A DNA stretch of 20,160 bases, taken from positions 1-20,160 of IMG/VR virus record IMGVR_UViG_3300046721_000016, one strand, 5' to 3'. Of this stretch, positions 1 through 5,919 are shown piece by piece (the first letter of the stretch is position 1; every line of letters starts with the position of its first letter). The notes beneath the pieces were generated by a model that saw only the letters and a list, made by a program, of their open reading frames with translations, ran no database searches and was not told the origin of the DNA. A program made the translations under genes and the position numbers. Source of the stretch: a virus.

Positions 1-43
1 GTCCCCATTTCATTTTCTATAGACCTTGAGTTTTTCCCGTTTA

Positions 44-103
44 CGCAGGTCACAGGCTTAAGTCGAACACCAGACCCCTCGCCAAGCATAAAACCGCAGG
101 TCA
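44..103 (+). repeat. Direct repeat CGCAGGTCA (two copies)
   Basis: The 9-mer CGCAGGTCA occurs at 44-52 and again at 95-103, 51 bases apart. The first copy continues as CAGGC and the second as GAGCG. The second copy is part of the CGC-AGGTCAGA-GCG hairpin. A 9-mer repeated in 200 bases is only weakly significant alone; it gains interest from the related motif at 5831-5844. Confidence 0.4.
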
Positions 104-113
104 GAGCGTCCCT

Positions 114-164
114 GTTCTAATCATCTTGTCGAACAACCACTCGAAAATCTGAAGTGATTAGGGC
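114..164 (+). other. Foldable leader segment
   Basis: CTAATCA at 117-123 pairs perfectly with TGATTAG at 155-161. The stem can be extended outward by two G-U pairs and a G-C pair (114/164). A small TTGT-CGA-ACAA hairpin (126-136) sits inside. The span is too short for a tRNA and lacks a T-arm. It may be a structured 5' leader of the module; the fold is read by eye and not energy-tested. Confidence 0.35.
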
Positions 165-260
165 CTTTCCCCGCAACATGATTGGACCCAATTAAGCCTT
201 TAAATAATGGCGGCAACAATGACCTGGAACCCGTATAAACTCTTTAGGAGGCTGATCAGC

Positions 261-560
261 ATGGGCAGACTCAGCGATGATCCACGTCCGAAGCCTCATC
301 AGTCTATGGGGATCATGACACCCGCGACAAAGAAGGTCAAAGAAGTCGTGGCCACGGTCGTAAAGAGGGTTTGGCGGGCCTGTGATAGGTGCGGATATTC
401 CGAAGTTGACGGAAAGCCCATCTCTCACGCTAAATACCAGATCGAGGTTCCGGGTGGCGACCTGTATTTCTGCGGCCACCACTTCCGAGAATACTCCGCG
501 ACGTTTCTAACTGAGGGTTATCCGATCCACGATATTCGAGAGAAGGTAGCTGCCAAGTGA
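261..560 (+). CDS. Small zinc-binding protein, DUF7455-like
   Basis: A 99-aa protein. I choose the ATG at 261 because AGGAGG at 246-251 lies 9 bases upstream, a near-ideal ribosome binding site. The in-frame ATG at 207 (117 aa) has no such site. The second half has CDRCG, about 30 residues of beta-like sequence, then FCGHH, giving a C-x2-C ... C-x-H-H set of likely zinc ligands, followed by a G-x-x-IHD ending. This pattern matches the small actinobacterial family DUF7455 as I know it (CDRCG...LFC.HH). Its function is unknown. The N-terminal third is basic and probably flexible. Its stop overlaps the GTG start of the Pup gene by four bases, so the two are probably co-translated. Family match is fairly secure; any role, such as protein or nucleic-acid binding, is a guess. 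Confidence 0.75.
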   Translation: MGRLSDDPRPKPHQSMGIMTPATKKVKEVVATVVKRVWRACDRCGYSEVDGKPISHAKYQIEVPGGDLYFCGHHFREYSATFLTEGYPIHDIREKVAAK

Positions 561-730
561 AAGAGCAGAAGAACAAATCTACTTCCAAGAACAGCGACGA
601 AACCGAGGAAACTTCGGTCCCAGCTCCCAAGGAATTTGACATAGACGCAATCCTTGACGAGATCGATGAAGTTCTTGAAGAAAACGCAGAAGAATTCGTT
701 CGCAGCTACGTGCAGAAGGGTGGCCAGTAA
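557..730 (+). CDS. pup: Phage-encoded Pup, prokaryotic ubiquitin-like protein
   Basis: A 57-aa protein read from the GTG at 557, which overlaps the preceding stop (GTGA). AGAAGG at 541-546 lies 10 bases upstream. The C-terminal half (residues 32-57) reads ILDEIDEVLEEN then AEEFVRSYVQKGGQ. It is almost identical to mycobacterial Pup, which ends LLDEIDDVLEEN, AEDFVRAYVQKGGQ. In known Pup, this amphipathic helix binds the coiled coils of the proteasomal ATPase Mpa/ARC. The ligase PafA joins the C-terminal residue, after Dop converts Gln to Glu, to lysines on targets. Residues 1-31 are polar, Lys/Glu/Ser/Thr-rich and probably disordered, as in Pup. Length is slightly under the usual 60-70 aa. The next gene starts on the last base of the stop (TAATG). 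No PafA, Dop or proteasome gene is visible, so host enzymes would be needed. Identity is secure; the role in infection is unknown. Confidence 0.95.
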   Translation: MKEQKNKSTSKNSDETEETSVPAPKEFDIDAILDEIDEVLEENAEEFVRSYVQKGGQ

Positions 731-1008
731 TGGAGCCCGGACAAGTCGAACAAGGTGTCAGAACTACCATGACCGAGTGGGGAATTCTCGAACCCACGGG
801 CGCATGGGAAGTGATGGCGATCAATCTAGCTCAGGTTCTCGACGGAACTAACGCCACTTTCAAGATGAGTGGTGACGCTAAGTACGGCAAGGATGACAAA
901 GTGGCAGTAGCCAGCGTTAACAGGGAGCTTAGGCTCACTCTGGAAAAGGTCGAGGCCATGCCACGCGCCAAAACAGACGATAAAGAGTCGCTAGAGAACA
1001 AATATTGA
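730..1008 (+). CDS. Putative terminase small subunit
   Basis: A 92-aa protein whose ATG shares one base with the Pup stop. An AAGGGTGG stretch 8-15 bases upstream can serve as ribosome binding site. It starts MEPGQVEQGVRTTM, has a helix around AWEVMAINLAQVLDG, and then VAVASVNRELRLTLEKVEAM. The pattern 'helix, LA..LD, polar loop, VA...RELR.TL' resembles small proteins called terminase small subunits in actinophages. The position just before an HNH endonuclease and the large terminase fits this. In that role it would recognise packaging-site DNA and direct the large subunit to it. No helix-turn-helix is obvious, so the call rests on pattern and place. The alternative is an uncharacterised small phage protein. 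Confidence 0.5.
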   Translation: MEPGQVEQGVRTTMTEWGILEPTGAWEVMAINLAQVLDGTNATFKMSGDAKYGKDDKVAVASVNRELRLTLEKVEAMPRAKTDDKESLENKY

Positions 1009-1009
1009 T

Positions 1010-1240
1010 ATGCCGAACGGGCACTATTGCAGCCCGGAATATCAGCGTAACAAGAAGAAAATGGTTTACCATGCTTGGCGTCACCAGCTCCCTTGCTGGC
1101 TCTGCCTTAAACCATTTCGATACAAGGGCGACATCACCGCCGACCACGTTATCCCGATATTCCAGGGTGGCACACATGCTTACGACAATCTGAAACCGGC
1201 TCATGACCTGTGTAATTCAACCAGGGTTTATGAACCTTAA
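1010..1240 (+). CDS. HNH endonuclease
   Basis: A 76-aa compact HNH nuclease starting one base after the previous stop. The zinc-knuckle cysteines CWLC are near residues 29-32. The catalytic beta-beta-alpha motif reads ADHVIPIFQGG, then NLKPAHDLCNSTR: His of DHV, Asn of the NL segment and the final His/Asn residues. Small HNH proteins beside the terminase are common in HK97-type phages. In HK97 and related phages they help the large terminase cut packaging sites. The second zinc pair is incomplete, with only one Cys visible in the last segment. No strong ribosome binding site precedes it, so it probably relies on coupling to the upstream gene. It probably acts in the packaging complex and is less likely to be a homing enzyme. 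Confidence 0.9.
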   Translation: MPNGHYCSPEYQRNKKKMVYHAWRHQLPCWLCLKPFRYKGDITADHVIPIFQGGTHAYDNLKPAHDLCNSTRVYEP

Positions 1241-1261
1241 CTAACGTTAGTAAGGAAGACT

Positions 1262-2908
1262 ATGGCGCTAATTGGCGACCAGCGCCCCCGCCTATACCAT
1301 ATCCCAGTATCTCATAATCTGGATGCAGGCAACGACGCTGTTGATTATGCAAAGCAGCACGGCCTGGATCTGGACGACTGGCAAAGGTGGTCACTTCGAC
1401 ACATGCTGGCCAGGGATGCCGATGGGCTATGGTCTGCGTTTGAAGTTAAGCTTACTGTACCGAGGCAGAATGGTAAAGGCTCGATTTACGAAGCTAGGGA
1501 ACTGTTCGGCCTATTCTGCATTAAGTCTGACCGGCTTCTGATCCACACCGCGCACGAACACAAAACTGCTAGCGAACATTATCAGCGCGTGTGGCGTATC
1601 ATCGAAAACAACAACGATTTGTTCATGCAAATCGGTCGTCACTCGTCAGCTTATGGCCGCGAGTTTATCGAAACAAAACCAAAGCCCACCATTATCATTG
1701 GTTCAGGTGGCAAGCATGTCCGTGAAGATGCGCGAAAGCGACTCATCTTTATTGCACGTAGCGCTGGTTCCGGTCGAGGATTCACCGGAGATATGATCGC
1801 CTACGATGAGGATATGATTTTGGATGCGGGGAAAATCGGAGCTTCGCTCCCTTCCCTTTCAGCACGACCAAACCCCCAAGTAATTTACGCTGGTTCCGCA
1901 GGCATGAAAACTTCTACGCAGGCCGCTAAGGTCAGGCGCCGAGGGCTTGCAGGCACCAGCGATAGCCTGCTATACATTGAGTATTCGGCAGACATATGTG
2001 ACGAATACTGTGAATTTGATTGCGATAAGCATGATGATCCTGACAGTGAAGAGGCAGTAGCCAGGGCTAACCCCGGTTACGGTATTCGCATCACTAAGCG
2101 CTTTATCGAAAAGGAACGCGATGCGTTCGAGGGTGATGAACCTGAATGGTGGCGCGAACGTCTAGGCGTCGGACAGTGGCCTGCTGATTCCGAAGGCTGG
2201 GCAGTTATCCCCGAGAAATGGTGGAAGCTCACTAAGGATAAGAGGGCTGAACCAGAGCGCGTAATGCGCCCGGTCTTCGCGATTGACATTGCGTTCGACC
2301 GTAGCTGTGCTGCTATTTCCGTAGCAGGATTCCGAGGTTCTGATAATCGAACTGGAATTCAGATCATCGAGTTCAAGGCTGGCACTGGCTGGCTTCTTGC
2401 TCGAATTAAAGAGATCAACGACAGGTGGAAGCCTATCAGGTGGATCATCGATAAGCGTGCCCCGGCAGGTTCGCTGATCACCGACATGGAAAAGGCAGCA
2501 ATTCCGGTAGAGACGTTGCAGGCTTCACAAGTCGCGCACGCTTCCGGGCTGATGTACGACGCATTCAGGGACGATACCTTGAGGCATTATGGTCAGGCTA
2601 GCTGGCGTACTGCTATCGCGGGCGCGGAATGGCGAAAGCTTAGCGAGTCGCGGGCATTCGATCGTGTTAACGCCGGATCAGAACAAGCGCCGCTGATGGC
2701 CGCAGCATTCGCGCATTGGGGCTTTATGGAATTTGGCGACGAAGGCGACTACGATGCTGCCGATTCCGTTTACTTCAACCTGTCACGGGTTATTCAAATG
2801 TACCGAGCAGGACATTACGGTCTGGAAGATATCCGCCGTCTTTACGAAAGAGGAATTATTGATGAGGATGACCTGGAAGCCTTGGCCGAAAAGGGCATCA
2901 CTATCTAA
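1262..2908 (+). CDS. Terminase large subunit
   Basis: A 548-aa packaging motor that pumps DNA into the prohead and cuts it. The ATPase half has a Walker A-type loop, VPRQNGKGS, at residues 66-74. The Walker B strand is MIAYDED at 178-184, and the coupling motif GSAG is at 211-214. The nuclease half starts with FAIDIAFDRS around 339-348, whose Asp residues are the usual metal ligands; a second acidic strand is RWIIDKR near 410. Length is normal for the Terminase_1/HK97-like group. AAGGAAG at 1252-1258 precedes the ATG. A 12-base palindrome (1240-1251) fills most of the gap from the HNH gene. The 3' end overlaps a small membrane-protein gene that starts at 2862 in another frame. Confidence 0.95.
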   Translation: MALIGDQRPRLYHIPVSHNLDAGNDAVDYAKQHGLDLDDWQRWSLRHMLARDADGLWSAFEVKLTVPRQNGKGSIYEARELFGLFCIKSDRLLIHTAHEHKTASEHYQRVWRIIENNNDLFMQIGRHSSAYGREFIETKPKPTIIIGSGGKHVREDARKRLIFIARSAGSGRGFTGDMIAYDEDMILDAGKIGASLPSLSARPNPQVIYAGSAGMKTSTQAAKVRRRGLAGTSDSLLYIEYSADICDEYCEFDCDKHDDPDSEEAVARANPGYGIRITKRFIEKERDAFEGDEPEWWRERLGVGQWPADSEGWAVIPEKWWKLTKDKRAEPERVMRPVFAIDIAFDRSCAAISVAGFRGSDNRTGIQIIEFKAGTGWLLARIKEINDRWKPIRWIIDKRAPAGSLITDMEKAAIPVETLQASQVAHASGLMYDAFRDDTLRHYGQASWRTAIAGAEWRKLSESRAFDRVNAGSEQAPLMAAAFAHWGFMEFGDEGDYDAADSVYFNLSRVIQMYRAGHYGLEDIRRLYERGIIDEDDLEALAEKGITI

Positions 2909-3179
2909 AGCCCGTAAGATCGGCTCAGAGTTTTTCTTTCGTGCTTGTAAGATTGGCGGGGCAGTTTCCGTCCGCACTTGGAAATTCGCTAGCGCCACTG
3001 GCGTACGTGGCGGCGCAATAACAAAGGATTTTTTCGCTCGAAGGTTTAACGGTGCCGCAATTCTGGTAACCGTTGGCGCTGCAATTGTCTCCCTCAGTGT
3101 AGCAGCTATTTACCGCCCGGCTGGTGGTATCTTGTGGGGACTGTTTATCATTCTGGCTGCTATTGACATGAGGCGATGA
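2862..3179 (+). CDS. Small basic membrane protein
   Basis: A 105-aa protein that starts inside the terminase gene, in another frame, and ends just before the portal gene. I choose the ATG at 2862 because AAAGAGGA (2847-2854) lies 7 bases upstream; earlier in-frame starts lack such a site. Residues 1-62 are rich in Lys and Arg (for instance KPWPKR and KARK). They are followed by two hydrophobic stretches at about 65-83 and 88-102, split by RPAGG, and an MRR end. This suggests one or two membrane spans with a positively charged cytoplasmic N-terminus. I do not recognise a family. A membrane protein between terminase and portal is unusual; a role in lysis, membrane-linked assembly or exclusion would be a guess. 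Confidence 0.7.
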   Translation: MRMTWKPWPKRASLSKARKIGSEFFFRACKIGGAVSVRTWKFASATGVRGGAITKDFFARRFNGAAILVTVGAAIVSLSVAAIYRPAGGILWGLFIILAAIDMRR

Positions 3180-3180
3180 T

Positions 3181-4497
3181 ATGGGACTAGTTTTCCGTAG
3201 TAAAGAAGAACGAGGTTCGCTTGGAACTGGCGTAAGCACGAGTCCGCTGTATGGAATTTCTTCATCTTCGGACCTGATTCCTCGCAGAATCTATAACCAG
3301 GGTTCTAGTGGCGGGGCACCCGTCACACTTGATACCGCTATGCGTAACTCCGCAGTCTGGGCTGCGATCCGAATCAGGGCCGACCTTATTTCGACGTTGC
3401 CTTGGCGAGTTTACAGCGAGCTTAATCTACCTGATGCTAAGGTGCCTTACAAGATCGATGCATCTCCCACACCACTCATGAGTGGAATTGATTTCATTCA
3501 CTTCCTGTATTCGAGTCAGGTAGAGCTGGACCGAACGGGTAATGCTATCGGGATTATTAATCAGTGGGATGAACGTACCAGGACACCGGCAGAAATTGAA
3601 CTGGTGCCGAGTTCATCGGTGGTTATCAGTGCTAAGGGCATGAATATCACCAGCTACCGGATTAACGGCATTGAGTTTGATCCGAAATTTATCTGGCATG
3701 AAAAGCAGTACACTGTTGCGGGCCTGCCTGTTGGCCTAAGTCCCGTTACGTACGCTGCTTACACGTTGGGCCAGTACAACTCCATTCAGGAATTTGCCAC
3801 TGAGTTCTTTACATCAGGGCAGGGACCACGCGCCAGCTTGCAGAATACCCAGAAGAAGATTAACGATAAAGAAGCGGCTATTGTCGCTGAATCGTGGCGT
3901 GCATCGCAGTCGATGGATGAACCTTTCATTCATGGCAATGACTGGGAATATACGCTTCTGTCTGCGCAAGGTGCATCTAATGACTGGATCGAGGGCGCAA
4001 AGCTTAACAGCGTTGACGTTGCCAGGTTCTTTAACGTTCCTGCTGACATGATTGACGCAATTATCTCGGGTGGATCTCACATCACCTATTCCAATATCAT
4101 TCAGCGAAACCTGCAATTCCTGGTCATGCATCTGGGGCCGACAATTACCCGCCGCGAGTCAAAGCTAACTGACATTCTTCCGCGTCCGAGGTTCTTTGAA
4201 TTCGACACCGACTACCTGATGCGAATGGACCCGGTAACCAGGGCTGAATGGGTTAAGACTCAGATCGATTCCCGTGCAATTACAGTCACCGAGGCACGCG
4301 CCGTATTCGGCCGCGACCCAGCAACCGACACTGACTACGAAGAATACTTCAAGGCAGGACTTGTCCACGGTAAGGCATCGGCTATGTTGCCGGGCGACCC
4401 GGAAGACCCGAATGTTAATCCTGCAATCGGCAACCAAATCGACACTGGTGGGGATAAGAAGAATCCACCGCCACCGCCTAGCGGCTCCACTCCATAA
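3181..4497 (+). CDS. Portal protein, HK97 family
   Basis: A 438-aa portal protein, the dodecameric ring at the head vertex through which DNA enters and leaves. The family signature is AMRNSAVWAAIRIRADLISTLP around residues 53-74, followed by WRVY. Next come the SPTPLMSG and 'LDRTGNA' segments and a C-terminal clip/crown part with FFNVPADMIDAI and 'QRNLQFLVMHLGPTITR'. These match the Phage_portal family (PF04860). Length is normal. The last residues are proline-rich (KKNPPPPPSGSTP) and probably flexible. It starts one base after the membrane-protein stop, and the protease gene follows after 28 bases. Confidence 0.95.
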   Translation: MGLVFRSKEERGSLGTGVSTSPLYGISSSSDLIPRRIYNQGSSGGAPVTLDTAMRNSAVWAAIRIRADLISTLPWRVYSELNLPDAKVPYKIDASPTPLMSGIDFIHFLYSSQVELDRTGNAIGIINQWDERTRTPAEIELVPSSSVVISAKGMNITSYRINGIEFDPKFIWHEKQYTVAGLPVGLSPVTYAAYTLGQYNSIQEFATEFFTSGQGPRASLQNTQKKINDKEAAIVAESWRASQSMDEPFIHGNDWEYTLLSAQGASNDWIEGAKLNSVDVARFFNVPADMIDAIISGGSHITYSNIIQRNLQFLVMHLGPTITRRESKLTDILPRPRFFEFDTDYLMRMDPVTRAEWVKTQIDSRAITVTEARAVFGRDPATDTDYEEYFKAGLVHGKASAMLPGDPEDPNVNPAIGNQIDTGGDKKNPPPPPSGSTP

Positions 4498-4525
4498 TGA
4501 GCCACGGTGAAAGGAAACAATTTAC

Positions 4526-5740
4526 ATGGCTACTATTGATTTTAGTACGTGGGACGTTAACAAGGCGTGGGCGGCAGGCGCAAGCTCCGATGATCCCGCA
4601 GCATTTTACCAGGGGATTTGCGCAGCTAGGAAAGCAGGCGACCCGAAGAACCGGGACTCCTACGATCTTCCTTACCGCTATTCTCCGTCGAGTCCCCCTA
4701 ATGCCGCTGGCGTAAGGGCTGCGCTATCGATGCTTTCTACAACAGACGGACTTAAGAATAGGTCCGAAGCACAGGCAACGCTTAACGGTCTTTTCGAGCA
4801 GATTCAAACTGCGGAAAAGGGTCGTAGTGGCGCTCTTGACGATATGCGTAACTACAGGCTAGAGCATCGGCAGGAAGTTCCGGGCGGCGAGCTTCGTCGC
4901 AGGGGATTCCCGTCCGAAATGCGCGGCAAGTACACTAAGCAGGATGGCCGATCTGTCTACGAGGTTGAAGGGTACGCGACTATTTACAATCGCGGTTACG
5001 AAATGTGGGATATGGCCGGTCCGTATATGGAAGTAGTTGACCAGCATTCCCTAGACCGTTCTCTCGCGCAGACTCCCGATGTAGCGTTCTTGGTGAATCA
5101 CCTAGGCGTCGCAATGGCGCGGTCGAGGTCCCGTAATGGTAACCCGACTCTGGTCCTTCGCAGTGATACTACAGGTATGCATATCCAGAGCTGGCTGAAT
5201 GCCGAGAGGCAGGACGTTAAGGATCTGGCATCTGCCATTGACGACGGAATTGTCGATGAGATGTCCTTTGCATTCCGCATTGAGGATCATGTCTGGGATG
5301 AGGATTACACGCAGCTTACACTAAAGCAGCTTAACATTAATCGCGGTGACGTTTCCGCAGTTAACTTCGGGGCTAATCCGTTTACCAGCATTGCAGCTCG
5401 TGCTGCTGACTGGCTGGAAGATCTCGAACATATGCCGGAAGTTGTCGTTCGTGAGGCTTTCAACAGGCTGCATAGGCGCGGCGATGCCATGGTACTCGTT
5501 CCTGAAATTCGGGAAGCGGCAGAGATCGTGATTAAGCGCAATGCAGAAATGTTCGCCAATGTCGCAAAGGCACATTCAGATGCCCAGCGCGTTCTGGACG
5601 AAGCGGAAGAAGAACTTGCGTCGGCTCCTAAGCCTACTAATACTCGTTCGGCTGCCGCAGCGATGCGCGAACTTAAGGCGATTAACAAGAATTATCGTGC
5701 ACAGCTAGACCAGCTTGAACGATCCGCCGAACTTGACTAA
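4526..5740 (+). CDS. Capsid maturation (prohead) protease with extra domains
   Basis: A 404-aa protein preceded by a strong AAAGGAAA ribosome binding site. Residues about 135-292 form an HK97-type prohead serine protease domain (PF04586): YEVEGYATIYNRGY at the start, the likely catalytic His in FLVNHLG (His192), the likely catalytic Ser in DEMSFAF (Ser247), then RGDVSAVNFGANP. It would cleave scaffold and capsid N-terminal segments during head maturation. Residues 1-95 are an added domain with a 'DPKNRDSYDLPYR ... GVRAALSML' pattern. I have seen similar segments fused to phage proteases and related proteins; their role is unclear. Residues about 330-404 are Ala/Glu/Arg-rich and coiled-coil-like, possibly a scaffold-like tail. 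The structured non-coding region lies directly downstream. Confidence 0.9.
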   Translation: MATIDFSTWDVNKAWAAGASSDDPAAFYQGICAARKAGDPKNRDSYDLPYRYSPSSPPNAAGVRAALSMLSTTDGLKNRSEAQATLNGLFEQIQTAEKGRSGALDDMRNYRLEHRQEVPGGELRRRGFPSEMRGKYTKQDGRSVYEVEGYATIYNRGYEMWDMAGPYMEVVDQHSLDRSLAQTPDVAFLVNHLGVAMARSRSRNGNPTLVLRSDTTGMHIQSWLNAERQDVKDLASAIDDGIVDEMSFAFRIEDHVWDEDYTQLTLKQLNINRGDVSAVNFGANPFTSIAARAADWLEDLEHMPEVVVREAFNRLHRRGDAMVLVPEIREAAEIVIKRNAEMFANVAKAHSDAQRVLDEAEEELASAPKPTNTRSAAAAMRELKAINKNYRAQLDQLERSAELD

Positions 5741-5745
5741 TTTTA

Positions 5746-5844
5746 AAGTGGCAATCAGACCGCTTATTTATTGACGGTAATCAGACCGTCTTCCGGTGCA
5801 GATCACACCGGCTCTCCGAACGGACATACACGCAAATCAGAGCG
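5746..5844 (+). repeat. Four hairpins with ATCAGA-type loops
   Basis: ATCAGACCG occurs at 5754-5762 and 5780-5788, ATCACACCG at 5802-5810 and ATCAGAGCG at 5836-5844. In each case the last bases form the 3' arm of a hairpin with a different 5' arm: AAGTGG, GACGGT, CCGGTG and CGC. Pairing is kept while the stem sequence changes, and the loop sequence is mostly conserved. This is the pattern expected for an RNA protein-binding or regulatory element. The third hairpin departs from the rule, with loop CAGATCA. Confidence 0.55.
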
Positions 5845-5859
5845 AATGCGCGTTCAATC

Positions 5860-5886
5860 CCTTAATAGGCAAAAGGCTTATTAAGG
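5860..5886 (+). terminator. Strong hairpin 34 bases before the capsid start
   Basis: CCTTAATAGGC (5860-5870) pairs with GCTTATTAAGG (5876-5886) across an AAAAG loop. All 11 pairs form, one of them G-U. The next bases are TTTAATT, only a weak U-tract. It could be a partial terminator or attenuator, an RNase processing site, or a 5' stabiliser of the capsid mRNA. The fold is clear; the role is uncertain. Confidence 0.4.
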
Positions 5887-5919
5887 TTTAATTCCAAATT
5901 ACGGAAGGTATTCGCTCTT

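Larger units (their letters stand above)
1..206. other. Non-coding leader before the packaging module
   Basis: I see no convincing gene here. The stretch has stops in all forward frames and no start with a good ribosome binding site until 261. It holds a direct repeat, CGCAGGTCA, at 44-52 and 95-103. The second copy sits in a small CGC/GCG hairpin (95-108) whose loop AGGTCAGA resembles the loops upstream of the capsid gene. A longer pairing joins CTAATCA (117-123) with TGATTAG (155-161). The non-coding stretch probably continues to 260, because the first gene seems to start at 261. It is likely a transcribed leader or promoter region, but I could not find a clear -35/-10 pair. Confidence 0.5.
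5741..5919 (+). promoter_or_regulatory. Structured untranslated region upstream of the capsid gene
   Basis: These 179 bases contain no supportable gene but are densely folded. Hairpins by eye: AAGTGG/CCGCTT (5746-5765, one G-U), GACGGT/ACCGTC (5773-5790), CCGGTG/CACCGG (5793-5811), CGC/GCG (5831-5844) and CCTTAATAGGC/GCTTATTAAGG (5860-5886, one G-U). Loops of the first, second and fourth share (A)ATCAG(A). The capsid ribosome binding site GGAAGG (5903-5908) follows. The region may control capsid expression or mRNA stability. I found no clear promoter; TTGACG at 5772 has no partner at the right distance. Confidence 0.6.

Noticed and set aside
114-164. tRNA gene in the leader
   Set aside because: Only 51 bases lie between the ends of the stem; no T-arm (GTTCGA type) or anticodon arm is seen.
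207-260. Earlier ATG for the zinc-ribbon gene
   Set aside because: No ribosome binding site upstream of 207, whereas AGGAGG is ideally placed for 261.
192-482. 96-aa minus-strand frame over the zinc-ribbon gene
   Set aside because: Opposite to every other gene, with no start signal; it is the complement of the real coding sequence.
1240-1251. 12-base palindrome ACTAACGTTAGT between HNH and terminase genes
   Set aside because: Could be a small operator, but one short palindrome in a 21-base gap is weak evidence, and no second copy was noticed.
5772-5805. TTGACG as a possible -35 promoter element before the capsid gene
   Set aside because: No -10-like hexamer lies 16-18 bases downstream, and the bases belong to a hairpin stem.
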